Part shown: piece by piece, positions 56,622 through 64,000 of the stretch
Position numbering within the stretch: position 1 is the stretch's first letter
Layout: each line of letters begins with the position of its first letter
DNA from: an uncultured Alphaproteobacteria bacterium
GTDB lineage: Bacteria > Pseudomonadota > Alphaproteobacteria > GCA-2731375
Assembly: GCA_951812805.1 (NCBI GenBank)
Contig: CATOSZ010000003.1
Span: forward strand, 1,752,557-1,816,556
DNA: 64,000 nt
Reading direction: 5' to 3'
Program-made: the position numbers and the translations under genes
The notes under the pieces: model-generated
The model's input: the letters and a program-made list of their open reading frames with translations, nothing else
The model's database searches: none
What the model was told of the DNA's origin: nothing

Positions 56622-57920
56622 ATGCCGGATACGGATGCCATCGCGGCGCTGAGCGTCGACGGCCAGACCAAGGGGCTGCCGCCGGGGCAGGGGTCGATGC
56701 GCCTCGGCGATGTCGGCGCGCGGGGCTGGAACGTGCTGGCGGGCGACCTGCCCCTGCCGCTCGCGGTGCTGAAGCGCGATGCGCTGCAGCACAACGCCGT
56801 CTGGATGCGACGCTTCCTGGAGGCGACGGGCGCCTCGCTCTCGCCGCACGGCAAGACCTCGATGAGCCCGGAGTTGTTTGAGCTGCAGATCGAGCAGGGC
56901 GCCTGGGCGATCACCGTCGCCACGGTTCAGCAGGCCCGCGTTGCCCGCGACTTCGGTTTCCCCCGGATTCTGTTGGCGAACCAGCTGATCGGCGCGCTCG
57001 AGATCGATTGGGCCCTCGACGCTTTGGCGGCCGATCCGGAATTCGACTTTTACTGCCTGGTCGATTCGCCCGAAACCGTCGCCCGCCTGGCGGGCCGCGC
57101 CGCCGCCAAGATGCCGGGCCGGCCGCTGAAGGTCCTGCTGGAGGGCGGCACGCCCGGCGGGCGGACCGGCGTGCGCACCTTGGACGAGGCGATGGCCGTC
57201 GCCCGTGCCGCCGCCGCGGCCCCGCAGCTGGCGCTCGCCGGCGTGGAGGGGTTCGAGGGCTTGATTCCCGGCGTGGACGCGGCCGCCCAGGATGCGGCCG
57301 TCCTCGCCTTCCTCGACTTTCTGGTGGAGATCGCGGAGCGGGCCGACGGCGAAGCGCTGTTCGCCGCGGGCGAGATCCTGCTGACCGCCGGCGGCTCGGC
57401 CTTCTACGACCTGGTGGCGCGCCGTTTCGCCGCCGCGACGCTGTCGCGCCCCGTTCGCGTCGTCACGCGCAGCGGCTGCTACCTGACCCATGATTCGGGC
57501 ATGTACCAGGCCTTTTTCGAGCGGCTCGGCGCCCGCGAGGCCGCCGCCCGGGGCCTGGGCGAGGCGCCGCGCGCCGCCTTCGAGATCTGGACCTACGTGC
57601 AGTCGCGCCCCGACGTCGACAAGGCGATCCTGACCATGGGCCGGCGCGATTCCGGTGCCGACGTCGAATGGCCGACGCCGCTGTTGTGGTATCGCCCGGG
57701 CCTGCACGAGGCCCCGGTCGCGGCACCCGCCGGTTCGACCGTCACCGGCATGAACGACCAGCACACCCACATGGCGATTGCCCCCGACGCGCCCTATGCG
57801 GTCGGCGACATGGTCGCCTTCGGCGTCTCGCATCCCTGCACGACCTTCGACAAGTGGGACGTGATTTGCACGGTCGATGACGGTTACACTGTGACCGGCG
57901 CCATCAAGACCTATTTCTGA
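56622..57920 (+). CDS. Alanine-racemase-fold PLP enzyme (D-serine/D-threo-hydroxyaspartate dehydratase-like)
   Basis: 432 residues. Fold-type III PLP enzyme of the DSD1/D-threonine aldolase group. LAVLKRDALQHN and SLSPHGKTSMSPELF place the PLP Lys in HGKTS. The C-terminal GVSHPCTTFDKWDVI has the His and Cys that bind zinc in DSD1-type dehydratases. It may remove water or ammonia from a D-3-hydroxy amino acid. The partner amidohydrolase upstream could provide the free amino acid (inference). Confidence 0.85.
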   Translation: MPDTDAIAALSVDGQTKGLPPGQGSMRLGDVGARGWNVLAGDLPLPLAVLKRDALQHNAVWMRRFLEATGASLSPHGKTSMSPELFELQIEQGAWAITVATVQQARVARDFGFPRILLANQLIGALEIDWALDALAADPEFDFYCLVDSPETVARLAGRAAAKMPGRPLKVLLEGGTPGGRTGVRTLDEAMAVARAAAAAPQLALAGVEGFEGLIPGVDAAAQDAAVLAFLDFLVEIAERADGEALFAAGEILLTAGGSAFYDLVARRFAAATLSRPVRVVTRSGCYLTHDSGMYQAFFERLGAREAAARGLGEAPRAAFEIWTYVQSRPDVDKAILTMGRRDSGADVEWPTPLLWYRPGLHEAPVAAPAGSTVTGMNDQHTHMAIAPDAPYAVGDMVAFGVSHPCTTFDKWDVICTVDDGYTVTGAIKTYF

Positions 57921-57949
57921 GACCCGAACGACCTTCGAGGAGCGAGCCC

Positions 57950-58903
57950 ATGTCCGATCTACCCAAGTCCGTGAAGATCCTGGAGGCCGGCCCGCGCGAG
58001 GGCTTTCAGATCGAGCCCGGGCCGATCGCGACCCAGGACAAGGTCCGCTTCATCGAGGCGCTGGCCGAGACCGGCTTGAAGGAGATCGAGTGCGTCTCTT
58101 TCGTCAATCCGAAGAAGGTCCCCTCGATGGCCGATGCGGCCGACGTTGCGGCGATGATCCGCCGCAAGGCGGGCGTCAAATACATCGGCCTGTGGTTGAA
58201 CCTGCGCGGCCTCGACCGGGCGGCGGCGGCGGGCATGGACTTGAAGGGGCGGCTCGCCTCCTCGACCTCGCCGACGTTTTCCCTGAAGAACTCGGGCGCC
58301 GATCTGGAACGCGAGATCGAGCGCCAGCGCGAATGGGTTCGCCGCTACCAGGAACTCGGCGTCGAGGGGCTGCGTCTGTCGGTGATGACCGCGTTTGGCT
58401 GCAACATGGAAGGCGATATCGAAACCCGGCGCGTGGTCGAGGTGATCGAGCGTTCCTTCGCGGCGATCCGGGAGGAAGGGGCGGAGCCGACCGGCGTCAG
58501 CCTCGCGGACACGGTCGGCTGGGCCTCGCCCGCGGCGGTCGAGCGTGTGGTCGGCGCGGTGCGCGAGCGCTGGCCCGACCTTTCGATCAAGCTGCATCTG
58601 CACGACACGCGGGGCACCGGTCTCGCCAACGCCTATGCCGGCCTGAGGCTCGGCGTTTATGAATTCGACAGTTCCTGCGGCGGCCTGGGCGGCTGCCCCT
58701 TCGCCGGCCACAAGGGCGCCGCCGGGAACATCTGCACGGAGGACTTGGTCTTCATGTGCGAGGAGATGGGCATCGATACCGGTATCGACCTCGACGCCCT
58801 GATCGAATGCGCCCGGATGGTGGAAGACATCGTCGGCCATCCGGTGCCCGGCAAGGTGATGCGGGGCGGCACGCTCGCCGCGACCCGCGCCCGGGCCGCG
58901 TGA
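57950..58903 (+). CDS. Hydroxymethylglutaryl-CoA lyase-like protein
   Basis: 317 residues. ILEAGPREGFQIE, the metal-binding LHLHDTRGTG and the signature DSSCGGLGGCPFAGHKGAAGN with the catalytic Cys are those of HMG-CoA lyases, which split HMG-CoA to acetoacetate and acetyl-CoA. Bacterial homologues also work on related 3-hydroxy-acyl-CoAs. It follows the DSD1-like gene by 29 bp. The bicistronic order with an aminotransferase suggests catabolism of an amino compound. Confidence 0.9.
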   Translation: MSDLPKSVKILEAGPREGFQIEPGPIATQDKVRFIEALAETGLKEIECVSFVNPKKVPSMADAADVAAMIRRKAGVKYIGLWLNLRGLDRAAAAGMDLKGRLASSTSPTFSLKNSGADLEREIERQREWVRRYQELGVEGLRLSVMTAFGCNMEGDIETRRVVEVIERSFAAIREEGAEPTGVSLADTVGWASPAAVERVVGAVRERWPDLSIKLHLHDTRGTGLANAYAGLRLGVYEFDSSCGGLGGCPFAGHKGAAGNICTEDLVFMCEEMGIDTGIDLDALIECARMVEDIVGHPVPGKVMRGGTLAATRARAA

Positions 58904-58973
58904 GCGAACAGACGACACCGAAACACCGAGACGGGCGCGCCGTCCGCCCCGTCCACGAAGGAGAAGCCATCCC

Positions 58974-60350
58974 ATGACCGTCATCCCGAATTCCATGCAG
59001 GCGCGCGACATCGCCTTCCATATCCACCCCCAGACCAACATGCGCTTGCATCAGAGCGAGGGGCCGCTGATCCTGACCAAGGGCGACGGCGTCTATGTCT
59101 ATGACGATGCCGGCAACAAATATATCGAGGGCATGGCCGGCCTGTGGTGCGCCTCCCTCGGCTTCTCCAACCGCCGCCTCGCCGACGTCGCGTACGAGCA
59201 GATGAAGATGCTGCCCTACGGCCATACCTTCTACAGCCGCGGCCATCCGCCGAGCGTCGATCTCGCCGAGAAACTGATTGGCCTCGCCCCGGTGCCGATG
59301 AGCAAGGTGATGTTCCAGTGCTCGGGCTCCGAGGCCAACGACACGGCGATCAAGACGATCTGGTATTACTTCAACGCCATCGGCAAGCCGGAGAAGAAGA
59401 AGATCATCGGCCGCGAGCGCGGCTATCACGGCACCACGGCAGCGGCCGTCAGCCTGTCGGGCCAGCCGCACATGCATGCCAAGTTCGATCTGCCCTTCGC
59501 GCAGTTCAAGCACACCTCCAACCCGCACTACTACCGCCTGCACGAGGACGGGGAGAGCGAGGAGGATTTCGCGACCCGCATGGCCGCCAACCTCGAGCAG
59601 CTGATCCTCGACGAAGGGCCGGAGACCTGTGCCGCCTTCTTCGCCGAACCGGTGCAGGGCGGCGGCGGCGCGTTGACCCCGCCGGCGACCTATTTCGAGA
59701 AGATCCAGGCGGTGCTGAAGAAATACGACATCCTCTTTGTCGCCGACGAGGTGATCTGCGGCTTCGGGCGGACCGGCAACTACTGGGGCAGCCAGACCTA
59801 CGACCTGAAGCCGGACATGCTGACCTGCGCCAAGGCGCTCTCGGCCAGCTACATGCCGATCTCCGCCTTCATGATGAAGGACGAGATCTTCGAGGCGATC
59901 GCGACCCAGAGCGACGACGTCGGCAGTTTCGGCCACGGCTATACCTATTCGGCGCACCCGGTGGCGACCGCGGTCGCGCTGGAGACGCTGACGATCTACG
60001 AGGAGATGGACCTGGTCGGCCGGGTGCAGAGCGTCAGCCCGCAGTTCCTGGAGCGCTTGGAGGCGCTGAAGGCGCATCCCCTGATCGGTGATGCTCGCGG
60101 CGTCGGCCTGTTGGCGGGCATGGAGATCATGCGCGACAAGGCGACGCGCGAGGCCTTCGATCCGGCGATGAAGGTCGGCGAGCGGGTGCAGAACGTCGCC
60201 CTCGAGCACGGCATGATCACCCGGGCTATGGGCGACCGCCTGGCGCTCTGCCCGCCGCTGATCATCACGTCATCGGAGATCGACGAGATCTTCGACAAGC
60301 TGACCGCCGCCCTCGACACGGTGAACGACCAGCTGACCCGCGAGGGCTGA
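58974..60350 (+). CDS. Class III (omega) aminotransferase
   Basis: 458 residues. GGxEANDTAIK-like block FQCSGSEANDTAIKTIWYY, YHGTTAAAVSLSG, LFVADEVICGFGRTG (Asp to PLP pyridine N) and the PLP Lys in LTCAKALSASYMPIS. Similar to beta-alanine/taurine/putrescine:pyruvate transaminases, with no clear substrate. ATG at 58974 after AAGGAGAAG. Last gene of the catabolic run; a 16-bp-stem hairpin follows. Confidence 0.92.
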   Translation: MTVIPNSMQARDIAFHIHPQTNMRLHQSEGPLILTKGDGVYVYDDAGNKYIEGMAGLWCASLGFSNRRLADVAYEQMKMLPYGHTFYSRGHPPSVDLAEKLIGLAPVPMSKVMFQCSGSEANDTAIKTIWYYFNAIGKPEKKKIIGRERGYHGTTAAAVSLSGQPHMHAKFDLPFAQFKHTSNPHYYRLHEDGESEEDFATRMAANLEQLILDEGPETCAAFFAEPVQGGGGALTPPATYFEKIQAVLKKYDILFVADEVICGFGRTGNYWGSQTYDLKPDMLTCAKALSASYMPISAFMMKDEIFEAIATQSDDVGSFGHGYTYSAHPVATAVALETLTIYEEMDLVGRVQSVSPQFLERLEALKAHPLIGDARGVGLLAGMEIMRDKATREAFDPAMKVGERVQNVALEHGMITRAMGDRLALCPPLIITSSEIDEIFDKLTAALDTVNDQLTREG

Positions 60351-60397
60351 GGCCAGCGGCGATCGTCGCAGTCCGCCCGCCCTTGCCGTGTCGATCA

Positions 60398-60434
60398 CCC
60401 GTCCCGGGATCGTGTGAGACGATCCCGGGACGGG
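60398..60434 (+). terminator. 16-bp perfect hairpin after the aminotransferase gene
   Basis: Arms CCCGTCCCGGGATCGT (60398-60413) and its exact complement (60419-60434), loop of 5 bases. No T-run, so a strong but atypical terminator, or a palindromic repeat. Confidence 0.6.
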
Positions 60435-60554
60435 CGACCGCATGTTGGCGCTTGTGCTGGGCATAAGGGTGCCGCCGCGGCGTCTGGGGTAGTATTCGCC
60501 CAGGCGTGAGGTGAAACCCGGGGACCCGACGTGAGCACGGAGATTGGACGCTGG

Positions 60555-60558
60555 CTAG
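60555..60558. repeat. CTAG target duplication, IS1182 copy 2, left
   Basis: CTAG next to the left inverted repeat, repeated at 62103-62106. Confidence 0.85.
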
Positions 60559-62102
60559 CAGCCTGTCGGACTCGGGCATGCAAGGATTGGTAAGATTGGC
60601 TTGGCGGGCGTCGATGTCATGGATTTACCCCCATGAAGTTGCGAACGCGGGTTGGCCCGCCCGTTCAGGCGTGGCTGAGGACGAACATCCGCTTGATGTT
60701 CCAGGAGAGCGTGGCCAAGGTCCATTCCCCCTTCGCCTTGTCGAGGCCGCGCAGGCTGAACTGACGCAAGCCCATCACCGATTTGATGATGCCGAACACC
60801 GGCTCCGGCGTCTGCTTGCGAAGCGCGTAGAGCGCCCGGCCCTCGGGTGTGGCCAGGCGATGGCACATCGCCTCGAGCGGCGTCGGATCCTCGGGCGCTG
60901 GCGGCGCCTCGGCGAAGCGGTCCCGCCAGGAAAGATGGTGGTGCTCCCGGCCGAGCGCGATCAGCGGCGCGATCTCCGCTTCCCCGCAGGCCTCGACGTT
61001 GGCCTGGCTGAAGTAGCCGCTGTCCGCCAACAGGGTCTCGACCTCGCCAAGCCCGTCCGGCAGGCCGGCGAGTGCTTCGAGCGTCGGTTCGATCTGCTGC
61101 TTGTCGTTCGCCGCCTGCACCACGTCGGCGCTGACCACCAGCAGGCTGCCGGCGGCCACCGCAGCCTGGGCGTTGTAGCACTGCTCGAAGCCGCCGCCGG
61201 CCACCGGCATGATGCGCGAGTCCGGGTCCGTCAGGTTGACCTGGTCCTTCGCCCGTGGCCCCGGCTCCGGCGGCTTCGGTGGCCGCCCGCCCGGCTTGCG
61301 GCCGGTCCGCGTTTCCTTCGCCTCGCGGGCTGCCAGCTTCTCTTCGTACTCCGCCTGCTCCCGCGCATGACGCTCGGCCGCCCGCGCCTCGATCTCCGCC
61401 TTCGCCGCGGCGATCGCCGCCAGCCGGTCCTCGCGCCGTGCCAGCTCCTCCGGCACGCTCATGCCGTCGGGAACCTCGGACCGGTCCGCCGCTTCCGCCA
61501 ACGCCATCAACTCCGCCACCTCGGCCCGCAGCCGGGCTTCGATCTCGCCCGCACGCTGCCACGACAGGGCGCTGTGCCGGCTCGCGTCGGCATGGATCTT
61601 CGTCCCGTCCAGCGCCACCGTGCCCAGTTGCAGCATGCCGGCCTGCCGCGCCAGCAGCAGAACCTGCACGAACAGCCCCTCGATCAGCGGCAGGAAGCGA
61701 CGGCGGAACGTGGCGATCGTGTCGTGGTCGGGGTGGTCGTTTGCCGCGATGAAGCGGAAGGCCACCGAATCATAGCTCGCCCGCTCCAGCTTCCGGCTGG
61801 AATGCACCCCCGTCGCGTAGCCGTAGATCAGCAGGCCCAGCAGGACGCTCGGGTGATGCGCCGCCGAGCCCGAACCACGATAGGCCTTCACGAACGCAGA
61901 GAGATCCAGCTGCTCCAGCACATCGACCACGAAGCGCGCCAGATGACGATCAGGCAGCCATTCGTCCACCGAAGGCGGCAGAAGATAGCTGGTCTCCCGG
62001 TCAACCTGTCGAAAGTTGCTCATCACAAAATCACCGCGCAGGAGAGAATCAGACCGTGACAGTGAATCTCATCTCGAAACTCGGCTCAAGTCCGACAGGC
62101 TG
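60559..62102 (-). mobile_element. IS1182-family insertion sequence, copy 2 (1544 bp)
   Basis: Same length, orientation and 14-bp inverted repeats as copy 1 (40065-41608). The single difference noticed is G at 60594 where copy 1 has A at 40100, outside the transposase gene. It is inserted 31 bp upstream of the cyclase start codon. Confidence 0.93.
60665..62026 (-). CDS. IS1182-family transposase, copy 2
   Basis: 453 residues, identical to the copy 1 product, with the same DDE residues (ALDGTK, LLADSGY, PEPVFG). Transcribed away from the downstream cyclase gene, so it should not drive that gene by read-through. Confidence 0.93.
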   Translation of the reverse strand: MMSNFRQVDRETSYLLPPSVDEWLPDRHLARFVVDVLEQLDLSAFVKAYRGSGSAAHHPSVLLGLLIYGYATGVHSSRKLERASYDSVAFRFIAANDHPDHDTIATFRRRFLPLIEGLFVQVLLLARQAGMLQLGTVALDGTKIHADASRHSALSWQRAGEIEARLRAEVAELMALAEAADRSEVPDGMSVPEELARREDRLAAIAAAKAEIEARAAERHAREQAEYEEKLAAREAKETRTGRKPGGRPPKPPEPGPRAKDQVNLTDPDSRIMPVAGGGFEQCYNAQAAVAAGSLLVVSADVVQAANDKQQIEPTLEALAGLPDGLGEVETLLADSGYFSQANVEACGEAEIAPLIALGREHHHLSWRDRFAEAPPAPEDPTPLEAMCHRLATPEGRALYALRKQTPEPVFGIIKSVMGLRQFSLRGLDKAKGEWTLATLSWNIKRMFVLSHA

Positions 62103-62106
62103 CTAG
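62103..62106. repeat. CTAG target duplication, IS1182 copy 2, right
   Basis: CTAG following the right inverted repeat; matches 60555-60558. Confidence 0.85.
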
Positions 62107-62133
62107 ACCGGACCGTCGCCGAAGGGGGGCCCG

Positions 62134-62754
62134 TTGCGCGACAACGCCGAACTGTTGAGGTTGCTCGACGCCTATGATGCGGCGGGCGACGAAGCGCGTC
62201 CTGCCATCGAGGCGCGCATCCGGGATACCTATGCGACCGACCAGGCCGTGCTGATCCTGGATATGAGCGGCTTTTCCGTCACCACCCACCGGCACGGGAT
62301 CGTCTTCTACCTCTCCCTCATCCGTCAGATGAACCGCATTACCCACCCGATCGTCGTCGCCCATGGCGGCACGGTGGTGAAGTTCGAGGCGGACAACGTC
62401 TTCGCCGTCTTCCCCGACGTCGCGGAGGCGATCGAGGCGGCGATCGAGATCAACGACCAATTGGATGCGCGCAACGTCGTCACCGAGGACATTCGCGACA
62501 TCTTCGTCAAGATCGGCATCGACTACGGCGAGGTCTTGCTGATCGAGGCACCGGATCCGATGCGGAGCGCCGACCTCTTCGGCGATGCGGTCAATCAGGC
62601 CTGCAAGCTCGGCGAGGATCTGGCGGCGCGCAAGGAAATCCTGGTGAGCGAGCGGGCCTTCGCGCGCCTGCCGGCGGACCGGCACGCGGACGCGGAGGCG
62701 GTCTCATACGACATCTCCGACCTGCATCTGGCGGCCCGGCGCATCCGCCACTGA
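62134..62754 (+). CDS. Stand-alone class III adenylate/guanylate cyclase domain
   Basis: 206 residues. LILDMSGFSVTTH holds the first metal Asp, VKFEADNVFAVF the Lys and the second Asp, and FGDAVNQACKLGEDLA the transition-state Asn with Lys instead of the usual Arg. No membrane or sensor domain is present, so it is a soluble cyclase catalytic unit with about 40 extra N-terminal residues. The start is TTG at 62134 after AAGGGGGG; an in-frame stop inside CTAG (62104-62106) limits it upstream. The IS1182 insertion 31 bp upstream has probably separated it from its promoter. Confidence 0.82.
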   Translation: MRDNAELLRLLDAYDAAGDEARPAIEARIRDTYATDQAVLILDMSGFSVTTHRHGIVFYLSLIRQMNRITHPIVVAHGGTVVKFEADNVFAVFPDVAEAIEAAIEINDQLDARNVVTEDIRDIFVKIGIDYGEVLLIEAPDPMRSADLFGDAVNQACKLGEDLAARKEILVSERAFARLPADRHADAEAVSYDISDLHLAARRIRH

Positions 62755-62773
62755 GATTGCCCATGAGCGGCGA

Positions 62774-62802
62774 TTGACAGAAGCGGCGGAGCGACTTATA
62801 CC
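62774..62802 (+). promoter_or_regulatory. Sigma-70 promoter of rplU-rpmA
   Basis: TTGACA (62774-62779), 17-base spacer, TATACC (62797-62802). It begins 20 bp after the cyclase stop. The leader (about 90 bases) contains a CGCGTCC/GGACGCG hairpin. Confidence 0.75.
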
Positions 62803-62894
62803 GCGCGTCCTGGACGCGTGCCGTAGCGCGCGCCCCTGGTTTCGTGTGGAAACGCCAAAAAGCCCTGAAAACGGGCCTGAAAGACGGTAGGGAC

Positions 62895-63212
62895 ATGTAC
62901 GCGGTCATCAAGACGGGTGGTAAACAGTACCGGGTCGAGAAGAATGCGGTGCTGCGGATCGAGAAGCTCGAGTCGGAGGCCGGCGACGACGTCAGCTTCG
63001 ACGAAGTGCTGATGGTCGGTGAGGGCGCGGACGTACAGGTCGGCACCCCGCTCATCGAAGGCGCGAGCGTCAAGGCCCAGGTGCTGGAACAGGCGCGCGG
63101 GCCGAAGATCATCATGATCAAGAAGAAGCGCCGCAAGCATCATCGCCGCCGGCGCGGTCACCGCCAGGACCTGACCGTGGTCCGGGTGACGGACATCCAG
63201 GCGGCCGGCTGA
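62895..63212 (+). CDS. rplU: 50S ribosomal protein L21
   Basis: 105 residues; [14 protein letters not shown] at the N terminus and [28 protein letters not shown] at the C terminus are standard for L21. ATG at 62895 starts the conserved sequence. rpmA follows after 16 bp. Confidence 0.97.
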   Translation: MYAVIKTGGKQYRVEKNAVLRIEKLESEAGDDVSFDEVLMVGEGADVQVGTPLIEGASVKAQVLEQARGPKIIMIKKKRRKHHRRRRGHRQDLTVVRVTDIQAAG

Positions 63213-63228
63213 ACGGGAGACGGACGAG

Positions 63229-63486
63229 ATGGCTCATAAAAAGGCGGGCGGCAGCTCACGCAACGGCCGGGATACGGCGGGACGTCGCCTCGGCATCAAG
63301 AAGTTTGGCGGCGAGAGCGTCATCCCCGGCAATATCATCGTGCGCCAGCGCGGCACCAAGTGGCGCCCGGGCGAGCACGTCGGCATCGGTAAGGATCACA
63401 CCATCTTCGCCCTCGTCGAAGGCAAAGTGCAGTTCTCCAAGCGGGCGGGCGATCGGACCTATGTTTCGGTGGAGCCGATGGGCTGA
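63229..63486 (+). CDS. rpmA: 50S ribosomal protein L27
   Basis: 85 residues; [29 protein letters not shown] is the conserved start with the N-terminal tail that reaches the peptidyl transferase centre. No cleavable N-terminal extension as in Firmicutes. A terminator or attenuator separates it from obgE. Confidence 0.97.
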   Translation: MAHKKAGGSSRNGRDTAGRRLGIKKFGGESVIPGNIIVRQRGTKWRPGEHVGIGKDHTIFALVEGKVQFSKRAGDRTYVSVEPMG

Positions 63487-63514
63487 CAGGCCCCTGCGCG
63501 CCACGAACCGACGA

Positions 63515-63539
63515 GGGGATGGCGCGCCATCCCCTTTTT
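63515..63539 (+). terminator. Terminator/attenuator between rpmA and obgE
   Basis: Perfect stem GGGGATGG/CCATCCCC with CGCG between, followed by five T. It would allow ribosomal-protein messages to outnumber obgE messages. Confidence 0.8.
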
Positions 63540-63579
63540 CGTTGCGGCGCCCTCCGCCGGCTGGAAACGAGCATGAACG

Positions 63580-64000
63580 ATGAAGTTCCTCGACCTCGCC
63601 AAGATCTATGCCCGCAGTGGGCGCGGCGGCCACGGCTGCCTCAGCTTTCGGCGCGAGAAGTACATAGAGTTCGGCGGCCCCGATGGCGGTAACGGCGGGC
63701 GCGGCGGCGATGTGATCGTCGAGGCGGTACCCGGCCTCAATACCCTGGTCGACTTTCGGTTCATGCAACACGCCAAAGCCGCCAACGGCCGCCCGGGCGA
63801 GGGTCGCGGCCGTACCGGCGCCAACGGCAAGCATGCCGTTATCCGCGTCCCCGTCGGCACGGAAGTCCTCGACGAGGCGCGCGAGTATGTCCTCGCCGAC
63901 CTCACCGAAGTCGGCCAACGGGTCGTGCTCGCGGAGGGCGGCGACGGCGGGCACGGCAACGCCCATTTCAAATCCTCGACCAACCGGGCACCGAGGCGCG
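63580..64000 (+). CDS. obgE: GTPase ObgE/CgtA, N-terminal part (cut by window end)
   Basis: First 140 codons of the ribosome-assembly GTPase. [45 protein letters not shown] is the glycine-rich Obg fold, with a second Gly-rich strand set at [15 protein letters not shown] and [14 protein letters not shown]. The GTPase domain is beyond the window. The order rplU-rpmA-obgE is the conserved bacterial one. Confidence 0.96.
   Translation, partial: MKFLDLAKIYARSGRGGHGCLSFRREKYIEFGGPDGGNGGRGGDVIVEAVPGLNTLVDFRFMQHAKAANGRPGEGRGRTGANGKHAVIRVPVGTEVLDEAREYVLADLTEVGQRVVLAEGGDGGHGNAHFKSSTNRAPRR

Overview
This window is GC-rich chromosomal DNA from an alphaproteobacterium. It probably comes from a free-living, motile member of the Rhodospirillales or a related order, but that placement is an inference from gene content. 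The supporting evidence is a circularly permuted two-piece tmRNA gene (tag ANDNEMALAA) beside an alpha-type SspB, ThyX and TrmFO as folate-dependent methylases, a 41-residue zinc-free L36, a MetA-type homoserine acyltransferase, and two TTAA-N7-TTAA sites of the kind bound by the alphaproteobacterial regulator CtrA. No tRNA, rRNA, CRISPR array or prophage was seen.

Layout. 1-5383: 3' part of an amidase, two hypothetical genes, a Baeyer-Villiger-type flavin monooxygenase, then an IS481-family element with a perfect 5-bp target duplication. 5384-11600: rpmJ, a DenD-like dehydrogenase, an MFS permease, a GGCT-fold protein, NIPSNAP, sspB, ssrA, thyX, a YqaA-like membrane protein and a MerF-like protein. 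11680-17268: a DHA2 exporter, then a probable operon (minus strand) of a chemoreceptor with a C-terminal PilZ domain, a di-heme peroxidase and two cupredoxins. 17449-29719: transporters, acyl-CoA and metallo-hydrolase enzymes, a TauD-type dioxygenase, a DUF2007/methyltransferase/S49 peptidase cluster, a DUF4139 protein, an AbrB-family membrane protein, a deacylase and a threonine synthase. 29917-38898: an OmpA-type protein, a luciferase-like monooxygenase, an orphan N,N-dimethylformamidase large-subunit homologue, a phosphodiesterase and trmFO.

38964-43016 is a multi-PAS histidine kinase split by an IS1182-family element. Removing the element and one CTAG duplication restores one open frame of about 834 codons. 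43133-52968 holds a TrpF-like protein, a 5'-nucleotidase, a GNAT enzyme, a PaaG-like hydratase, metA, a long palindromic repeat, a bactofilin, glutathione-dependent formaldehyde dehydrogenase and a three-gene TRAP transporter. 53118-60350 holds an unusual Fic protein paired with a divergent LpxL-like acyltransferase, followed by a catabolic run of amidohydrolase, D-hydroxyamino-acid lyase/dehydratase, HMG-CoA lyase and class III aminotransferase. A second, almost identical IS1182 copy (60559-62102) sits just upstream of a small class III cyclase. The window ends in rplU-rpmA-obgE, cut by the edge.

Most interesting items: the dated-looking insertions (IS481 against the rpmJ -35 box; IS1182 inside the kinase), a 22-bp perfect inverted repeat carried in frame inside the IS481 transposase, paired perfect palindromes upstream of denD, a 31-bp-arm palindrome at 47837-47910, CtrA-like sites at two signalling genes, the chemoreceptor/peroxidase/cupredoxin operon, and the Fic-acyltransferase pair.
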